Notes: generated by a model not told the origin, from the sequence alone. A DNA stretch of 64,000 nt from Atopobium sp. (GCA_015258715.1 JABZHR010000001.1:248001-312000); one strand, 5' to 3'; numbered from the stretch's first letter, positions 43,534 through 51,864 are shown. Program-made: numbers and translations.

Positions 43534-44322
43534 TTACTCAAGACCGCCTTGCATCTCGCACCATGGACCAACTTCATCTTCTGAAACGATAACGGGACCA
43601 TCGGCAGTAATAGCAACGGTGTTCTCATAATGTGCTGATGGCAGGCCATCATCGGTAACAACGGTCCAACCATTTTCAAGAACGGTGCAATCGTAGGTAC
43701 CCATAGCAATCATAGGCTCAATTGCAATTACCATTCCCTCACGAAGAACAATGCCGTTACCTGCACGACCATAGTTTCTGACCTCTGGGTCCTCGTGAAG
43801 ATTGCGACCAATACCATGACCAACAAAATCACGAATGACACCATAGCCATTATCCTCGGCAAGTTTCTGAACTGCATGGCCAACGTCGCCAAGACGAGCA
43901 CCAGGAACAGCAGCTGCAATACCTGCCTTAAGGCAATCGCGGGTAACCTCACAAAGTGCCTGGGTTTTCTCGTCAACTGTTCCGCAGTAGAACGTCCAAG
44001 CGTTATCTCCTGCCCAACCGTTAACAGTAGCGCCCGTGTCAATGGTCAGAATATCGCCATCTTGCAAAATGACGTTAGCTGATGGAATACCGTGAACAAT
44101 CTGCTCGTTAATAGAAGAGCAAACAGATCCAGGGAATCCACCGTAGCCCTTAAAGGTAGGGGTTCCGCCATGAAGTCTAATAAAAGCTTCAACAGCGCGG
44201 TCAATCTCGAGCGTTGAAACACCAGGTCTAATCATGGATCCAGCACGACGAAGAGCTGCCTTAGAAAGGGCGCCCGACACCTTCATTGCCTCGATTTGTT
44301 CAGGTGTTTTTATCGTAATCAT
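43534..44322 (-). CDS. map: Methionine aminopeptidase type I
   Basis: This enzyme removes the N-terminal methionine from new proteins. Its 262 residues carry the metal ligands: Asp in ILTIDTGATVNGWAGDNAWTF, His in GHGIGRNLHEDPEV, and the Glu in VIAIEPMIA. There is no N-terminal SH3-like extension. Its ATG overlaps the adk stop by 4 bp, so the two are translated together. Confidence 0.97.
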   Translation of the reverse strand: MITIKTPEQIEAMKVSGALSKAALRRAGSMIRPGVSTLEIDRAVEAFIRLHGGTPTFKGYGGFPGSVCSSINEQIVHGIPSANVILQDGDILTIDTGATVNGWAGDNAWTFYCGTVDEKTQALCEVTRDCLKAGIAAAVPGARLGDVGHAVQKLAEDNGYGVIRDFVGHGIGRNLHEDPEVRNYGRAGNGIVLREGMVIAIEPMIAMGTYDCTVLENGWTVVTDDGLPSAHYENTVAITADGPVIVSEDEVGPWCEMQGGLE

Positions 44323-44945
44323 AGTGCGAGGAGTGTCTTTACGTCGGCGAATACCTCGTCAACAGGACGATCTCCGTTGACCTCCTTCAGAATTCCATGA
44401 CCCTTGTAGTACTCGATCAAAGGAGAAGTCTGGTTCTCGTATACATCAAGACGCTTACGAATTGTCTCTGGCTTATCGTCATCACGCTGATACATCTCAC
44501 CAGAGCAATTTGGGCAAGTCTCTGTACCAGCAGGTGCAGTATAACCACACTCTTTGCACGTACGGCGAGAAGAAAGACGCTCAACAATAACCTCTGGCTC
44601 AACAGCAACAAGCAGAGCTGCATCAAGCTTGAGGCCCATATTCTGAAGCTCAGAATCAAGGGTTACTGCCTGAGCGGTGTTGCGTGGGAAGCCATCAAGA
44701 ATAAAACCAGCCTTTGCATCGTCTGCAGAAAGGCGCTCTTTTACCAGGTCAATTACAAGCTGATCTGGAACAAGCTGACCAGCATCCATATACTCTTTAG
44801 CCTTAACGCCAAGCTCAGACTGAGCTTTAACAGCAGCACGAAGAAGGTCACCGGTTGAGATGTGAGCAAGTCCATACTCTGCAACGAGCTTCTGAGCCTG
44901 TGTACCCTTGCCAGCGCCAGGTGCGCCGAGAAGAACAATGTTCAT
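44319..44945 (-). CDS. adk: Adenylate kinase
   Basis: The enzyme converts ATP and AMP to two ADP. The 208-residue protein has the P-loop LLGAPGAGKGTQAQKL, the AMP-binding STGDLLRAAVK and LDGFPRN blocks, and a zinc LID with two pairs of cysteines (CKECGY, CPNC). The ATG at 44945 is the family start and follows AAGGAAGG. A terminator separates it from secY. Confidence 0.98.
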   Translation of the reverse strand: MNIVLLGAPGAGKGTQAQKLVAEYGLAHISTGDLLRAAVKAQSELGVKAKEYMDAGQLVPDQLVIDLVKERLSADDAKAGFILDGFPRNTAQAVTLDSELQNMGLKLDAALLVAVEPEVIVERLSSRRTCKECGYTAPAGTETCPNCSGEMYQRDDDKPETIRKRLDVYENQTSPLIEYYKGHGILKEVNGDRPVDEVFADVKTLLAL

Positions 44946-44963
44946 GCTTCGCCTTCCTTTCAA

Positions 44964-44995
44964 ATAATAAAAGGGGCCTGTTTCCAGGCCCCTTT
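44964..44995 (-). terminator. Intrinsic terminator between secY and adk
   Basis: The perfect 11-bp stem AAAGGGGCCTG/CAGGCCCCTTT with loop TTTC is followed by TTTTATTATTT on the minus strand. It ends before the adk ribosome-binding site. Confidence 0.88.
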
Positions 44996-45012
44996 ATGCT
45001 ACGTATTAAGAA

Positions 45013-46293
45013 CTACTTAAAGAAGCCCTCATAGTTGTGCATCTTAAGGTGGGACTCAATGGAAGAGAGTGTATCCATTGCAACACCGACCATAATCAGG
45101 ACGGAAGTTCCACCAAACGCCTGTATCAACGAATCGCCTGTGAACCAGAAAATAATGGTTGGGACGATTGCAAGAACTGCCATAAAGATAGCACCGGGAA
45201 GGGTAACTCTGTCAATAACAGTCTTGATATACGTTGAAGTAGCAGTACCTGGACGAACACCAGGAATAAAGCCACCCTGCTTCTTAAGCTGGTCTGCTGT
45301 CTCCTCTGGATTGAACACCATTGAGGTGTAGAAGTATGCAAAGAAGACAATGAACATAACTGAGAGAACCCAGTTAACCCATCCAGAAGAAAGTGAAGTA
45401 GCAAGATTTTGAATCCACTCTACTCCTGGGAAGAACACAGCAACCTGAGCAGGAAGATATAGGATTGCAGATGCAAAGATGATTGGTACAACGCCTGCAG
45501 TGTTTACCTTAATTGGAAGGTAAGTTGACTGACCACCCATCATACGACGACCAACAACGCGCTTGGCATAGTTGATAGGAATACGACGCTGACCACGCTC
45601 AATGTAAACAATGAGCGGAATAATAGCGAGCATAACCACAACAGTAACAACGGTAAGAACAATGTTTCCACGAGTAGCTACTGAAGAAATAAGGGCTGTT
45701 GGAAGTCCAGCCATGATGTTTGCAAAGATGATAAGACTCATTCCGTTGCCAACACCCTGCTGGGTAATAACCTCACCGAGCCACATAATAATGATGGCAC
45801 CAACTAGCATGGTAAAGACTACCAGGAAGTTTTCAAGTGCCTCAGGCACGCCCTCCATAGATGCAAAAGATACACCATAGCTCTTAAACAAGAACAGGTA
45901 ACCAACTGCATTGAGCAGAGCTAAGCCAACCGTAAGATAACGCGTGTACTGCGTAATCTTACGCTGGCCGCTCTCACCATCTTTAGCAAGCTCACCAAGA
46001 GATGGAATAACGGACTGCATCATCTGGAAGATGATCTGAGCCGTAATGTAAGGCATGATGCCCAGACTGAAAACAGACATGCGAGAAAGAGCGCCACCCG
46101 AAAATAGGTTAAGCACGGCCATTGCGCCATTCTTAGCAAGACCATTCTGATAAACAGAAAGCATCTGCTGGAATGGAGCACCGGGCACAGGAAGATACGC
46201 ACCAAAACGGTACAGAAGAAGAATCAGTACCGTAAGGAGAATCTTTCCCCTTAGTTCCGGAACACGAAATGCGTTGGCGATTCCTTTACTCAC
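45013..46293 (-). CDS. secY: Preprotein translocase subunit SecY
   Basis: This is the central pore of the Sec translocon. The 426-residue protein has ten helices and typical blocks (LFSGGALSRMSVFSLGIMPYITAQIIFQMM, GQSTYLPIKVNTAGVVPIIFASAI, NPEETADQLKKQGGFIPGVRPG). The start is GTG at 46293, sharing a base with the rplO stop, so translation is coupled. It is the last gene before a terminator. Confidence 0.98.
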   Translation of the reverse strand: MSKGIANAFRVPELRGKILLTVLILLLYRFGAYLPVPGAPFQQMLSVYQNGLAKNGAMAVLNLFSGGALSRMSVFSLGIMPYITAQIIFQMMQSVIPSLGELAKDGESGQRKITQYTRYLTVGLALLNAVGYLFLFKSYGVSFASMEGVPEALENFLVVFTMLVGAIIIMWLGEVITQQGVGNGMSLIIFANIMAGLPTALISSVATRGNIVLTVVTVVVMLAIIPLIVYIERGQRRIPINYAKRVVGRRMMGGQSTYLPIKVNTAGVVPIIFASAILYLPAQVAVFFPGVEWIQNLATSLSSGWVNWVLSVMFIVFFAYFYTSMVFNPEETADQLKKQGGFIPGVRPGTATSTYIKTVIDRVTLPGAIFMAVLAIVPTIIFWFTGDSLIQAFGGTSVLIMVGVAMDTLSSIESHLKMHNYEGFFK

Positions 46294-46739
46294 TACTCGG
46301 CCTCAACCTTTCCACCGGCCGCCTCAATCTTAGCCTTTGCGGAGGCGGAAACCTTGTCGACCTTAACAGTGAGCTTCTTAGAAAGCTCGCCATCACCCAG
46401 AACCTTGACTGGGATGAAGTTGTACTTAATAACTCCCTTAGCAACCAGAGCCTCTGCGTCTACGGTCTCGCCATCTGCAAAAAGTGCATTCAGACGAGCA
46501 ACGTTGACTGGAGCGTACTCAACACGGTTGTGGTTAGTGAAACCAGGAAGCTTAGGAAGACGCATAGCCAGTGGCTGCTGTCCACCCTCGAAGCCAGCGC
46601 CCTTACCGCCACCAGAGCGGGAGAGCTGACCATTCATACCGCGGCCGGCAAAAGTACCATTGCCTGAAGAATTACCGCGACCTACGCGCTTACGATTTTT
46701 GCGCGAACCCACTGCGGGGCGAAGATCATTGAGCTGCAT
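46293..46739 (-). CDS. rplO: 50S ribosomal protein L15
   Basis: The 148-residue protein has the glycine-rich N-terminal block RKRVGRGNSSGNGTFAGRG and KGAGFEGGQQPLAMRLPKLPGF. It lies between rpmD and secY in the standard order. Confidence 0.98.
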   Translation of the reverse strand: MQLNDLRPAVGSRKNRKRVGRGNSSGNGTFAGRGMNGQLSRSGGGKGAGFEGGQQPLAMRLPKLPGFTNHNRVEYAPVNVARLNALFADGETVDAEALVAKGVIKYNFIPVKVLGDGELSKKLTVKVDKVSASAKAKIEAAGGKVEAE

Positions 46740-46750
46740 TATTACTACCT

Positions 46751-46936
46751 CTAGTTCTCTTCAACCTCGACAAGGTGCTTAACCTTGAAGATCATTCCAC
46801 GAATGCTTGGGTTGTCAGGCTGCTCGACGGTATCGCCGATCTTGTGGAGGCCGAGGGCCTTCACCGTAGCAGTCTGGTCCTTCTTGACGCCAGCAACAGC
46901 GCCACGGACAAGCTTGATGCTAAGGTTCTTAGCCAT
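46751..46936 (-). CDS. rpmD: 50S ribosomal protein L30
   Basis: The 61-residue protein starts MAKNLSIKLVRGAVAG and has LGLHKIGDTVEQPDNPSIRGMI, as in short bacterial L30. Gene order is rpsE-rpmD-rplO. Confidence 0.97.
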   Translation of the reverse strand: MAKNLSIKLVRGAVAGVKKDQTATVKALGLHKIGDTVEQPDNPSIRGMIFKVKHLVEVEEN

Positions 46937-46938
46937 CG

Positions 46939-47460
46939 TTAGTTCTCCTTTCCGACGAACATATCGCCGACGGTTAGGCCACGACGCTCAGCTGCTTCTT
47001 CTGGACTGGAAAGCTCCTTCAGACCCTCAGCTGCTGCCTTAATCATGTTCAGAGCGTTGTCGGTACCAAGGGACTTAGAAAGTACATTGGTGATACCTGC
47101 AAGCTCGAAGAGTGGACGAATAGGACCACCAGCAATAACACCAGTACCCTCGAATGCAGGCTTAATAAGAACAGAACCTGCACCGTAGTGACCAGTGACT
47201 GCGTGTGGTACGGAACCAGTCTCGGTCAGTGGGACCTTGAACATGTTCCTCTTTGCGTCCTCGACGCCCTTCTGAATTGCCAGAGGTACCTCAGCGGAAC
47301 GACCCTGGCCAATACCAACGTTACCCTTACCGTCGCCAACGACTACCAGAGCAACGAGTGACATACGGCGGCCACCCTTAACGGTCTTGGAAACGCGGTG
47401 AATATAAACGACGCGCTCCTGAAGATCCGTATCCTGCTGGCGCTTACGATCACGTGCCAT
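46939..47460 (-). CDS. rpsE: 30S ribosomal protein S5
   Basis: The 173-residue protein, involved in translational accuracy, has VYIHRVSKTVKGGRRMSLVALVVVGDGKGNVGIGQGRS and the GSVLIKPAFEGTGVIAGG block. It lies between rplR and rpmD. Confidence 0.98.
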   Translation of the reverse strand: MARDRKRQQDTDLQERVVYIHRVSKTVKGGRRMSLVALVVVGDGKGNVGIGQGRSAEVPLAIQKGVEDAKRNMFKVPLTETGSVPHAVTGHYGAGSVLIKPAFEGTGVIAGGPIRPLFELAGITNVLSKSLGTDNALNMIKAAAEGLKELSSPEEAAERRGLTVGDMFVGKEN

Positions 47461-47469
47461 TGAATCCTC

Positions 47470-47838
47470 CTAGAACTTCAGGCCCGCGTTGCGGGCGCCA
47501 TCTGCCAAAGCCTTGACGCGGCCGTGATAGAGACGGCCACCACGGTCAAAAGTGACCTCAGTGACGTTCTTCTCGGCAGCGCGCTTACCGATAAGCTCAC
47601 CTACGAACTCAGCTGCCTCCTTGTTGGAGCCAACCTTGCCAGTAGAACGGAACTCTGGGTCAAGCGTAGAGGCAGAGCAGAGAGTTCTTCCAGAAGCGTC
47701 GTCAATAAGCTGTGCATAAATGTTTGCGTTTGTGCGGTGAACTGCAAGACGCGGACGCTCAGGTGTACCAAATACCTTGGCACGTACGCGGCGCTTGCGG
47801 CGTTCAAGACCCGCCTTTTTCGCCTGCTGCTTGTTCAT
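47470..47838 (-). CDS. rplR: 50S ribosomal protein L18
   Basis: The 122-residue 5S rRNA-binding protein starts MNKQQAKKAGLERRKRRVRAK and has PRLAVHRTNANIYAQLIDD and DRGGRLYHGRVKALADGAR. A hairpin-bearing gap of 68 bp separates it from rplF. Confidence 0.98.
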   Translation of the reverse strand: MNKQQAKKAGLERRKRRVRAKVFGTPERPRLAVHRTNANIYAQLIDDASGRTLCSASTLDPEFRSTGKVGSNKEAAEFVGELIGKRAAEKNVTEVTFDRGGRLYHGRVKALADGARNAGLKF

Positions 47839-47858
47839 TCCTTCTCCTTAGAGACATG

Positions 47859-47896
47859 CCATCACCTAACGGGGTGATGGTCTTTTAGCCTAAAAG
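47859..47896 (-). other. Hairpins between rplF and rplR
   Basis: CCATCACC/GGTGATGG (8-bp stem, loop TAACGG) is followed at 47882-47896 by the palindrome CTTTTAG-C-CTAAAAG. There is no clear T-run, so processing or translational control is as likely as termination. Confidence 0.55.
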
Positions 47897-47906
47897 TAGG
47901 GTTGCT

Positions 47907-48443
47907 TTACTTAGCAGCCTTACCGAGCTTCCTGCGGATGTGCTCACCTTCGTAGTGAATGCCCTTGCCCTTGTAAGGCTCTGGTGGACGCTTCATACGA
48001 ATCTCAGCTGCAACCTGGCCGACCTTCTCCTTAGAAATACCCTTAACAGTAAGGTGAGTGTTATCAGGTACCTCAAAGCTAATGCCCTCAGGTGCAACAT
48101 AGAGAACTGGGTGAGAATAACCAAGGGAAAGGTCAAGATCCTTGCCCTTAAGTGCTACACGGTAACCAACGCCGGTGAGCTCAAGCTTCTTCTCGAAGCC
48201 CTCAGAGACACCAACAACCATGTTGTGGATAAGGGTACGGACAAGACCCTGCTGAGCATTGGACTCAGTAGACTCGTCAACGCGAGTAACAAGAATCTCC
48301 TCGCCCTCCTGAGCGATAGCAACCAGCTCAGAGAAAGTACGAGTCAGCTCGCCCTTAGAACCCTTAACGGTAACGGTGGTGTTATCAACTGTCACAGTGA
48401 CTCCAGCAGGAATCTGGACAGGCTTTTTACCAATACGAGACAC
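47907..48443 (-). CDS. rplF: 50S ribosomal protein L6
   Basis: The 178-residue protein has the repeated L6 fold, beginning SRIGKKPVQIPAGVTV and ending with the RRPPEPYKGKGI-like block (RMKRPPEPYKGKGIHYEGE). The start is GTG at 48443. Confidence 0.98.
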   Translation of the reverse strand: MSRIGKKPVQIPAGVTVTVDNTTVTVKGSKGELTRTFSELVAIAQEGEEILVTRVDESTESNAQQGLVRTLIHNMVVGVSEGFEKKLELTGVGYRVALKGKDLDLSLGYSHPVLYVAPEGISFEVPDNTHLTVKGISKEKVGQVAAEIRMKRPPEPYKGKGIHYEGEHIRRKLGKAAK

Positions 48444-48470
48444 GGCTGTCTCCTTTCATTCCTGTCAGAT

Positions 48471-48869
48471 TTACCAAACGTAAGCGATGACCTCGCCGCC
48501 AACGCCGTTCTTACGAGCGTCGCGGTCGCACATCATGCCCTTAGAAGTGGAAACCACTGCAGTACCAAGACCACCAAGAACGCGTGGAAGCTTCTCAGCG
48601 GTGGAGTAAATGCGCAGACCAGGCTTGGAAATACGACGAATGCCGCGGATAACCTTAGCGCGCTTCTTACCATACTTAAGGGTGATGTGAAGAGTCTTCT
48701 GAGGCTTAGTATCCTCAACGGTGTAACCCTCGACATAGCCCTCTTCGGTGATGACGCGAGCAATCTCAACGAGCACCTTGCTCGATGGCATGGATACGGA
48801 ATCCTTGCCAGCTGAGTTTGCGTTACGAATACGCGTCAGCATGTCTGAAATGGGATCGGTAATTTTCAT
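48471..48869 (-). CDS. rpsH: 30S ribosomal protein S8
   Basis: The 132-residue 16S-binding protein starts MKITDPISDMLTRIRNA and ends GGLGTAVVSTSKGMMCDRDARKNGVGGEVIAYVW. In E. coli, S8 represses the spc operon by binding near rplE; whether this holds here is unknown. Confidence 0.98.
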   Translation of the reverse strand: MKITDPISDMLTRIRNANSAGKDSVSMPSSKVLVEIARVITEEGYVEGYTVEDTKPQKTLHITLKYGKKRAKVIRGIRRISKPGLRIYSTAEKLPRVLGGLGTAVVSTSKGMMCDRDARKNGVGGEVIAYVW

Positions 48870-48958
48870 TTGATCCTTCTCCTTCGTTAATGATGAAACT
48901 GCGTGTCTGGTTCATCTACACCCGTGGCGCAGATGCCTTGACGCCAGAGCCCTGAGTC

Positions 48959-49144
48959 CTACCAGCTTGCCTTGCGGACACCAGGAAGCTCGCCCTTGCT
49001 CGCTAGCTCACGGAAGCACACACGGCACAGACCAAACTTGCGGTAAACGGAGTGGGGACGTCCACAACGCTGGCAACGGTTCTGTGTACGCGTAGAGTAC
49101 TTCGGCTCACGCGAGGCTTTGACGATCATCGAAGTCTTAGCCAC
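48959..49144 (-). CDS. rpsZ: 30S ribosomal protein S14, zinc type
   Basis: The 61-residue short S14 has the zinc site C-x2-C-x12-C-x2-C in CQRCGRPHSVYRKFGLCRVC. The start is GTG at 49144 after GGAGGATTT, which gives the canonical MAKTSMIVKAS. The symbol rpsN is also used. Confidence 0.97.
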   Translation of the reverse strand: MAKTSMIVKASREPKYSTRTQNRCQRCGRPHSVYRKFGLCRVCFRELASKGELPGVRKASW

Positions 49145-49165
49145 AAATCCTCCTTCAAAATGCAA

Positions 49166-49260
49166 CTTGGCGAACGCCAAGATGACTTCAAACAATAGTG
49201 CTGGTGACTATGTCACCCGGCATCGAAGATGCCAACAGGAATGCGCTTAATTTAAGCGCA
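49166..49260 (-). other. Array of four short hairpins between rplE and S14 gene
   Basis: In order on the plus strand: CTTGGCG-AA-CGCCAAG (49166-49181), GGTGAC-TAT-GTCACC (49203-49217), GGCATC-GAA-GATGCC (49219-49233), and TGCGCTTAA-T-TTAAGCGCA (49242-49260). All are perfect inverted repeats. They fill the 124-bp gap. No T-runs follow. Confidence 0.7.
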
Positions 49261-49268
49261 GGTAAAAG

Positions 49269-49829
49269 TTAGTCCTGCTTGAATGGGAAGTGGAAGGCGT
49301 CGAGAAGTGCCTTACCCTCCTCGTTGGTGTTAGCAGTGGTGACAATGGTGATGTCCATACCGCGGGTGTGGTCCATCTTGTCAAAGTCAATCTCTGGGAA
49401 GATGAGCTGCTCGGTTACGCCCATGGAGAAATTACCACGGCCATCGAAGCTCTTCGCAGAGATACCACGGAAGTCGCGGATACGAGGAATTGCAACTGCG
49501 ATCAGACGATCCAGGAACTCCCACATACGATCGCCACGAAGGGTAACTTTAGCGCCGATTGGCATACCCTGGCGAAGCTTAAAGGTTGCGATAGACTTGC
49601 GAGCGTGTGTAACGAGTGGCTGCTGACCAGTAATGGTACGGAGGTCGTTTACAGCGCCGTCAATTGCCTTAGCGTCTGTAGCTGCCTCGCCAACACCCAT
49701 GTTGACAACGATCTTCTCAAACTTAGGAATCTGGTTAACGTTGGTGTAACCAAATTTCTCCTTCAGAGCATCACGCACGGATGCGTAGTAAAGCTCTTTA
49801 AGGCGAGGTGTGTACTTCTCGTCTGCCAT
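49269..49829 (-). CDS. rplE: 50S ribosomal protein L5
   Basis: The 186-residue 5S rRNA-binding protein has PKFEKIVVNMGVGEAATDAKAI, TGQQPLVTHARKSIATFKLRQGMPIGAKVTLRG and the C-terminal GMDITIVTTANTNEEGKALLDAF. It is first of a block cut off from rplX by a terminator and a 300-bp structured leader. AAGGAG lies upstream of the ATG. Confidence 0.98.
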   Translation of the reverse strand: MADEKYTPRLKELYYASVRDALKEKFGYTNVNQIPKFEKIVVNMGVGEAATDAKAIDGAVNDLRTITGQQPLVTHARKSIATFKLRQGMPIGAKVTLRGDRMWEFLDRLIAVAIPRIRDFRGISAKSFDGRGNFSMGVTEQLIFPEIDFDKMDHTRGMDITIVTTANTNEEGKALLDAFHFPFKQD

Positions 49830-50056
49830 GGTTTCTCCTTAACTCTTGGGGTTTTAAGTGCGGGGATCGCCTCGCACCTCCTAGTTTGGCGAACTAGGAG
49901 CCATCTGCATCCTCGAGACATACGTGTCCCATAGAAAGACGCAATGAACAATATTAGACCTTATTGAGCAAAAATGGGACGAGAATTTCAAGCTAGCTGA
50001 TATTTTTTCGTGTCATCACACGACTTACACAACACCGCACTTCTCGCCCTAAAAGA
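49830..50056 (-). other. Structured leader upstream of rplE
   Basis: This is a gap without genes. It holds hairpins GTGCGGGG/CCTCGCAC (49858-49877), CTCCTAGTT/AACTAGGAG (49878-49900), TCGTGT/ACACGA (50009-50024) and one GGCGAGAA repeat in reverse (50041-50048). No convincing promoter hexamers were found, although one is expected after the terminator at 50057. It may be an autoregulatory leader for the rplE block. Confidence 0.5.
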
Positions 50057-50086
50057 AAACCCCGCTATCTGATGATAACGGGGTTT
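50051..50086 (-). terminator. Intrinsic terminator between rplX and rplE
   Basis: AAACCCCG pairs with CGGGGTTT and the stem continues through CTATC/GATAA to about 13 bp (one G-T pair), loop 4 nt, followed by TTTTCTTTT on the minus strand. It lies 45 bp after the rplX stop. Confidence 0.9.
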
Positions 50087-50131
50087 GAAGTAGCTCTGAG
50101 ATGTTTCTACAAAGCGAGAAACACGTATAAC

Positions 50132-50449
50132 TTAGAGCTCAGCGCCTGACTTCTTGGAGACGCGGACCTTAGTGCCGTCCTCCTTGATCAGGTAGCCAAC
50201 ACGGGTTGGCTTGTCGGTCTTAGGGTCGATAAGAGCAACATTGGAAGCGTCGATTGCTGCCTCTGCCTCAACGATGCCACCCTGCTGGTTAGCTGCGTTT
50301 GGCTTGACATGGCGCTTTGCAATTGCAACGCCCTCAACGACAACCTTGTTCTTCTCTGGATATACGCGAAGTACCTCGCCGCGCTTACCCTTGTCCTTAC
50401 CAGTGAGGACCTCGACCTTGTCGCCCTTCTTGATCTTCATCTTAGGCAT
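50132..50449 (-). CDS. rplX: 50S ribosomal protein L24
   Basis: The 105-residue assembly-initiating protein has the KOW motif KIKKGDKVEVLTGKDKGKRGEVLRVYPEK and VEGVAIAKRHVKP. It is the last gene before the terminator at 50057, which is unusual because rplE normally follows closely. Confidence 0.98.
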   Translation of the reverse strand: MPKMKIKKGDKVEVLTGKDKGKRGEVLRVYPEKNKVVVEGVAIAKRHVKPNAANQQGGIVEAEAAIDASNVALIDPKTDKPTRVGYLIKEDGTKVRVSKKSGAEL

Positions 50450-50460
50450 GTCGTTCCTCC

Positions 50461-50829
50461 TTAAAGGGTCTCAGGTGCAAGTGAGACAATCTTCATGTAC
50501 TTGTGGTCGCGCAGCTCGCGAGCGACTGGTCCAAAGATACGAGTACCCTTGGGCTCACCCTCTTTGTTAACAAGAACGCATGCGTTCTGGTCAAAGCGGA
50601 TGTAGCTACCGTCCTTGCGACGGGTGTCCTTAGCGGTACGAACGATGACGCAGCGAACAATGTCGCCCTTCTTCACCGAACCACCTGGAGTAGCCTCCTG
50701 GACAGCGCCAATGATGACGTCGGCAAGGCCGGCGTAACGACGCTTGGAGCCACCAAGGACCTTGACGCACTTTACGCGCCTTGCGCCGCTGTTGTCAGCG
50801 ACGTTGAGAATGGTCTCCATCTGAATCAT
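50461..50829 (-). CDS. rplN: 50S ribosomal protein L14
   Basis: The 122-residue protein has METILNVADNSGARRVKCVKVLGGSKRRYAGLADVI and ends EIVSLAPE-like (MKIVSLAPETL). Its ribosome-binding site GGAGG is inside the small hairpin GTTCCGGAGGAAC, so initiation may be restrained. Confidence 0.98.
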   Translation of the reverse strand: MIQMETILNVADNSGARRVKCVKVLGGSKRRYAGLADVIIGAVQEATPGGSVKKGDIVRCVIVRTAKDTRRKDGSYIRFDQNACVLVNKEGEPKGTRIFGPVARELRDHKYMKIVSLAPETL

Positions 50830-50834
50830 GTGAC

Positions 50835-50888
50835 GTTCCTCCGGAACCTAATTTCTCAGAGGTGCGCGTATTTGCGCACATGAGAAAT
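50835..50888 (-). other. Hairpins between rpsQ and rplN
   Basis: ATTTCTCA-GAG-GTGCGC pairs with GCGCAC-A-TGAGAAAT (8 plus 6 bp, 50851-50888). Next to it GTTCC/GGAAC (50835-50847) encloses the rplN Shine-Dalgarno. There is no T-run. Confidence 0.65.
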
Positions 50889-50939
50889 AATGATAGATAC
50901 AAAACTAGGTTGAACTAAAAGCTGTTTCCTAGGTGCTAA

Positions 50940-51206
50940 TTACTTAGCGCGCTCAACGATCTCTGCGAGACGCCAACGCTTGGTCTTGGAAAGAGGACGA
51001 GTCTCCATGACGCGGACGGTATCGCCCAGACCAGCCTCGTTGTTCTCATCGTGAACGTGAAGCTTCTTGCCGATGGTCATCATCTTGCCATACTTAGGGT
51101 GGTGCTTACGGTACGTAATCTCTACCGTAATCGTCTTCTCGCCAGAGATGGAGACGACGAGTCCGGTACGAACCTTACGCGCATTTCTGCTTTCGGTCTC
51201 TGCCAT
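50940..51206 (-). CDS. rpsQ: 30S ribosomal protein S17
   Basis: The 88-residue OB-fold protein has NARKVRTGLVVSISGEKTITVEI, HPKYGKMMTIGKKLHVHDENN and GDTVRVMETRPLSKTKRWRL. It follows rpmC in the standard order; a hairpin-bearing gap follows it. Confidence 0.98.
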   Translation of the reverse strand: MAETESRNARKVRTGLVVSISGEKTITVEITYRKHHPKYGKMMTIGKKLHVHDENNEAGLGDTVRVMETRPLSKTKRWRLAEIVERAK

Positions 51207-51223
51207 AACTTATCTCCTGCGAT

Positions 51224-51439
51224 CTAGTTCTGCTCTGCGGATGCTTCCGCAGCAATTTGACGGGTGCGCATCTCGGTCTGAACGCGAGCAATGTCACGCT
51301 TAACGGCCTTGACACGAGCGGTGTTGTCCAGCTGGCTGGTTGCCATCTGGAAACGAAGATTAAAGAGCTCTGCGCGGCCTTCCTCGAGTTTCTTAGCGAG
51401 GTCTGCATCGCTCATAGCCTTGATTTCGGTGTACTTCAT
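51224..51439 (-). CDS. rpmC: 50S ribosomal protein L29
   Basis: The 71-residue helical protein MKYTEIKAMSDADLAKKLEEG has FNLRFQMATSQLDNTARVKAVKRDIARVQTEMR. It shares a base with the rplP stop, so translation is coupled. Confidence 0.97.
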   Translation of the reverse strand: MKYTEIKAMSDADLAKKLEEGRAELFNLRFQMATSQLDNTARVKAVKRDIARVQTEMRTRQIAAEASAEQN

Positions 51440-51864
51440 TAGTTCTCACCGTCCTGATCGGCCTTGGAGACAATCTTGGTCTTAATTGGAAGCTTGTGCT
51501 GAGCAAGACGGAGAGCCTCACGAGCAACTTCCTCTGGTACGCCATCAATCTCGAACATGATACGACCAGGCTTAACAACTGCTACCCACTCTTCTGGGTT
51601 ACCCTTACCGGAACCCATACGAGTCTCTGCAGGCTTCTTGGTGATTGGCTTATCTGGGAAGATAGTAATCCAAACCTTACCGCCACGCTTCATCTCACGG
51701 GTGAGAGCAATACGAGCAGCCTCAATCTGGCGGTTAGTAATCCAGTGAGCCTCCTCTGCACGGATGCCCCAGGAACCAAAATGCAGCTGGGTATTACCCT
51801 TTGCCTGGCCCTTCATGGAACCGCGCTGTACCTTACGGTGCAATACACGCTTTGGAGCAAGCAT
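51439..51864 (-). CDS. rplP: 50S ribosomal protein L16
   Basis: The 141-residue protein near the peptidyl transferase centre has LAPKRVLHRKVQRGSMKG, GSWGIRAEEAHWITNRQIEAARIALTRE and GSGKGNPEEWVAVVKPGR. The TAATG overlap with rpsC shows coupled translation. Confidence 0.98.
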   Translation of the reverse strand: MLAPKRVLHRKVQRGSMKGQAKGNTQLHFGSWGIRAEEAHWITNRQIEAARIALTREMKRGGKVWITIFPDKPITKKPAETRMGSGKGNPEEWVAVVKPGRIMFEIDGVPEEVAREALRLAQHKLPIKTKIVSKADQDGEN

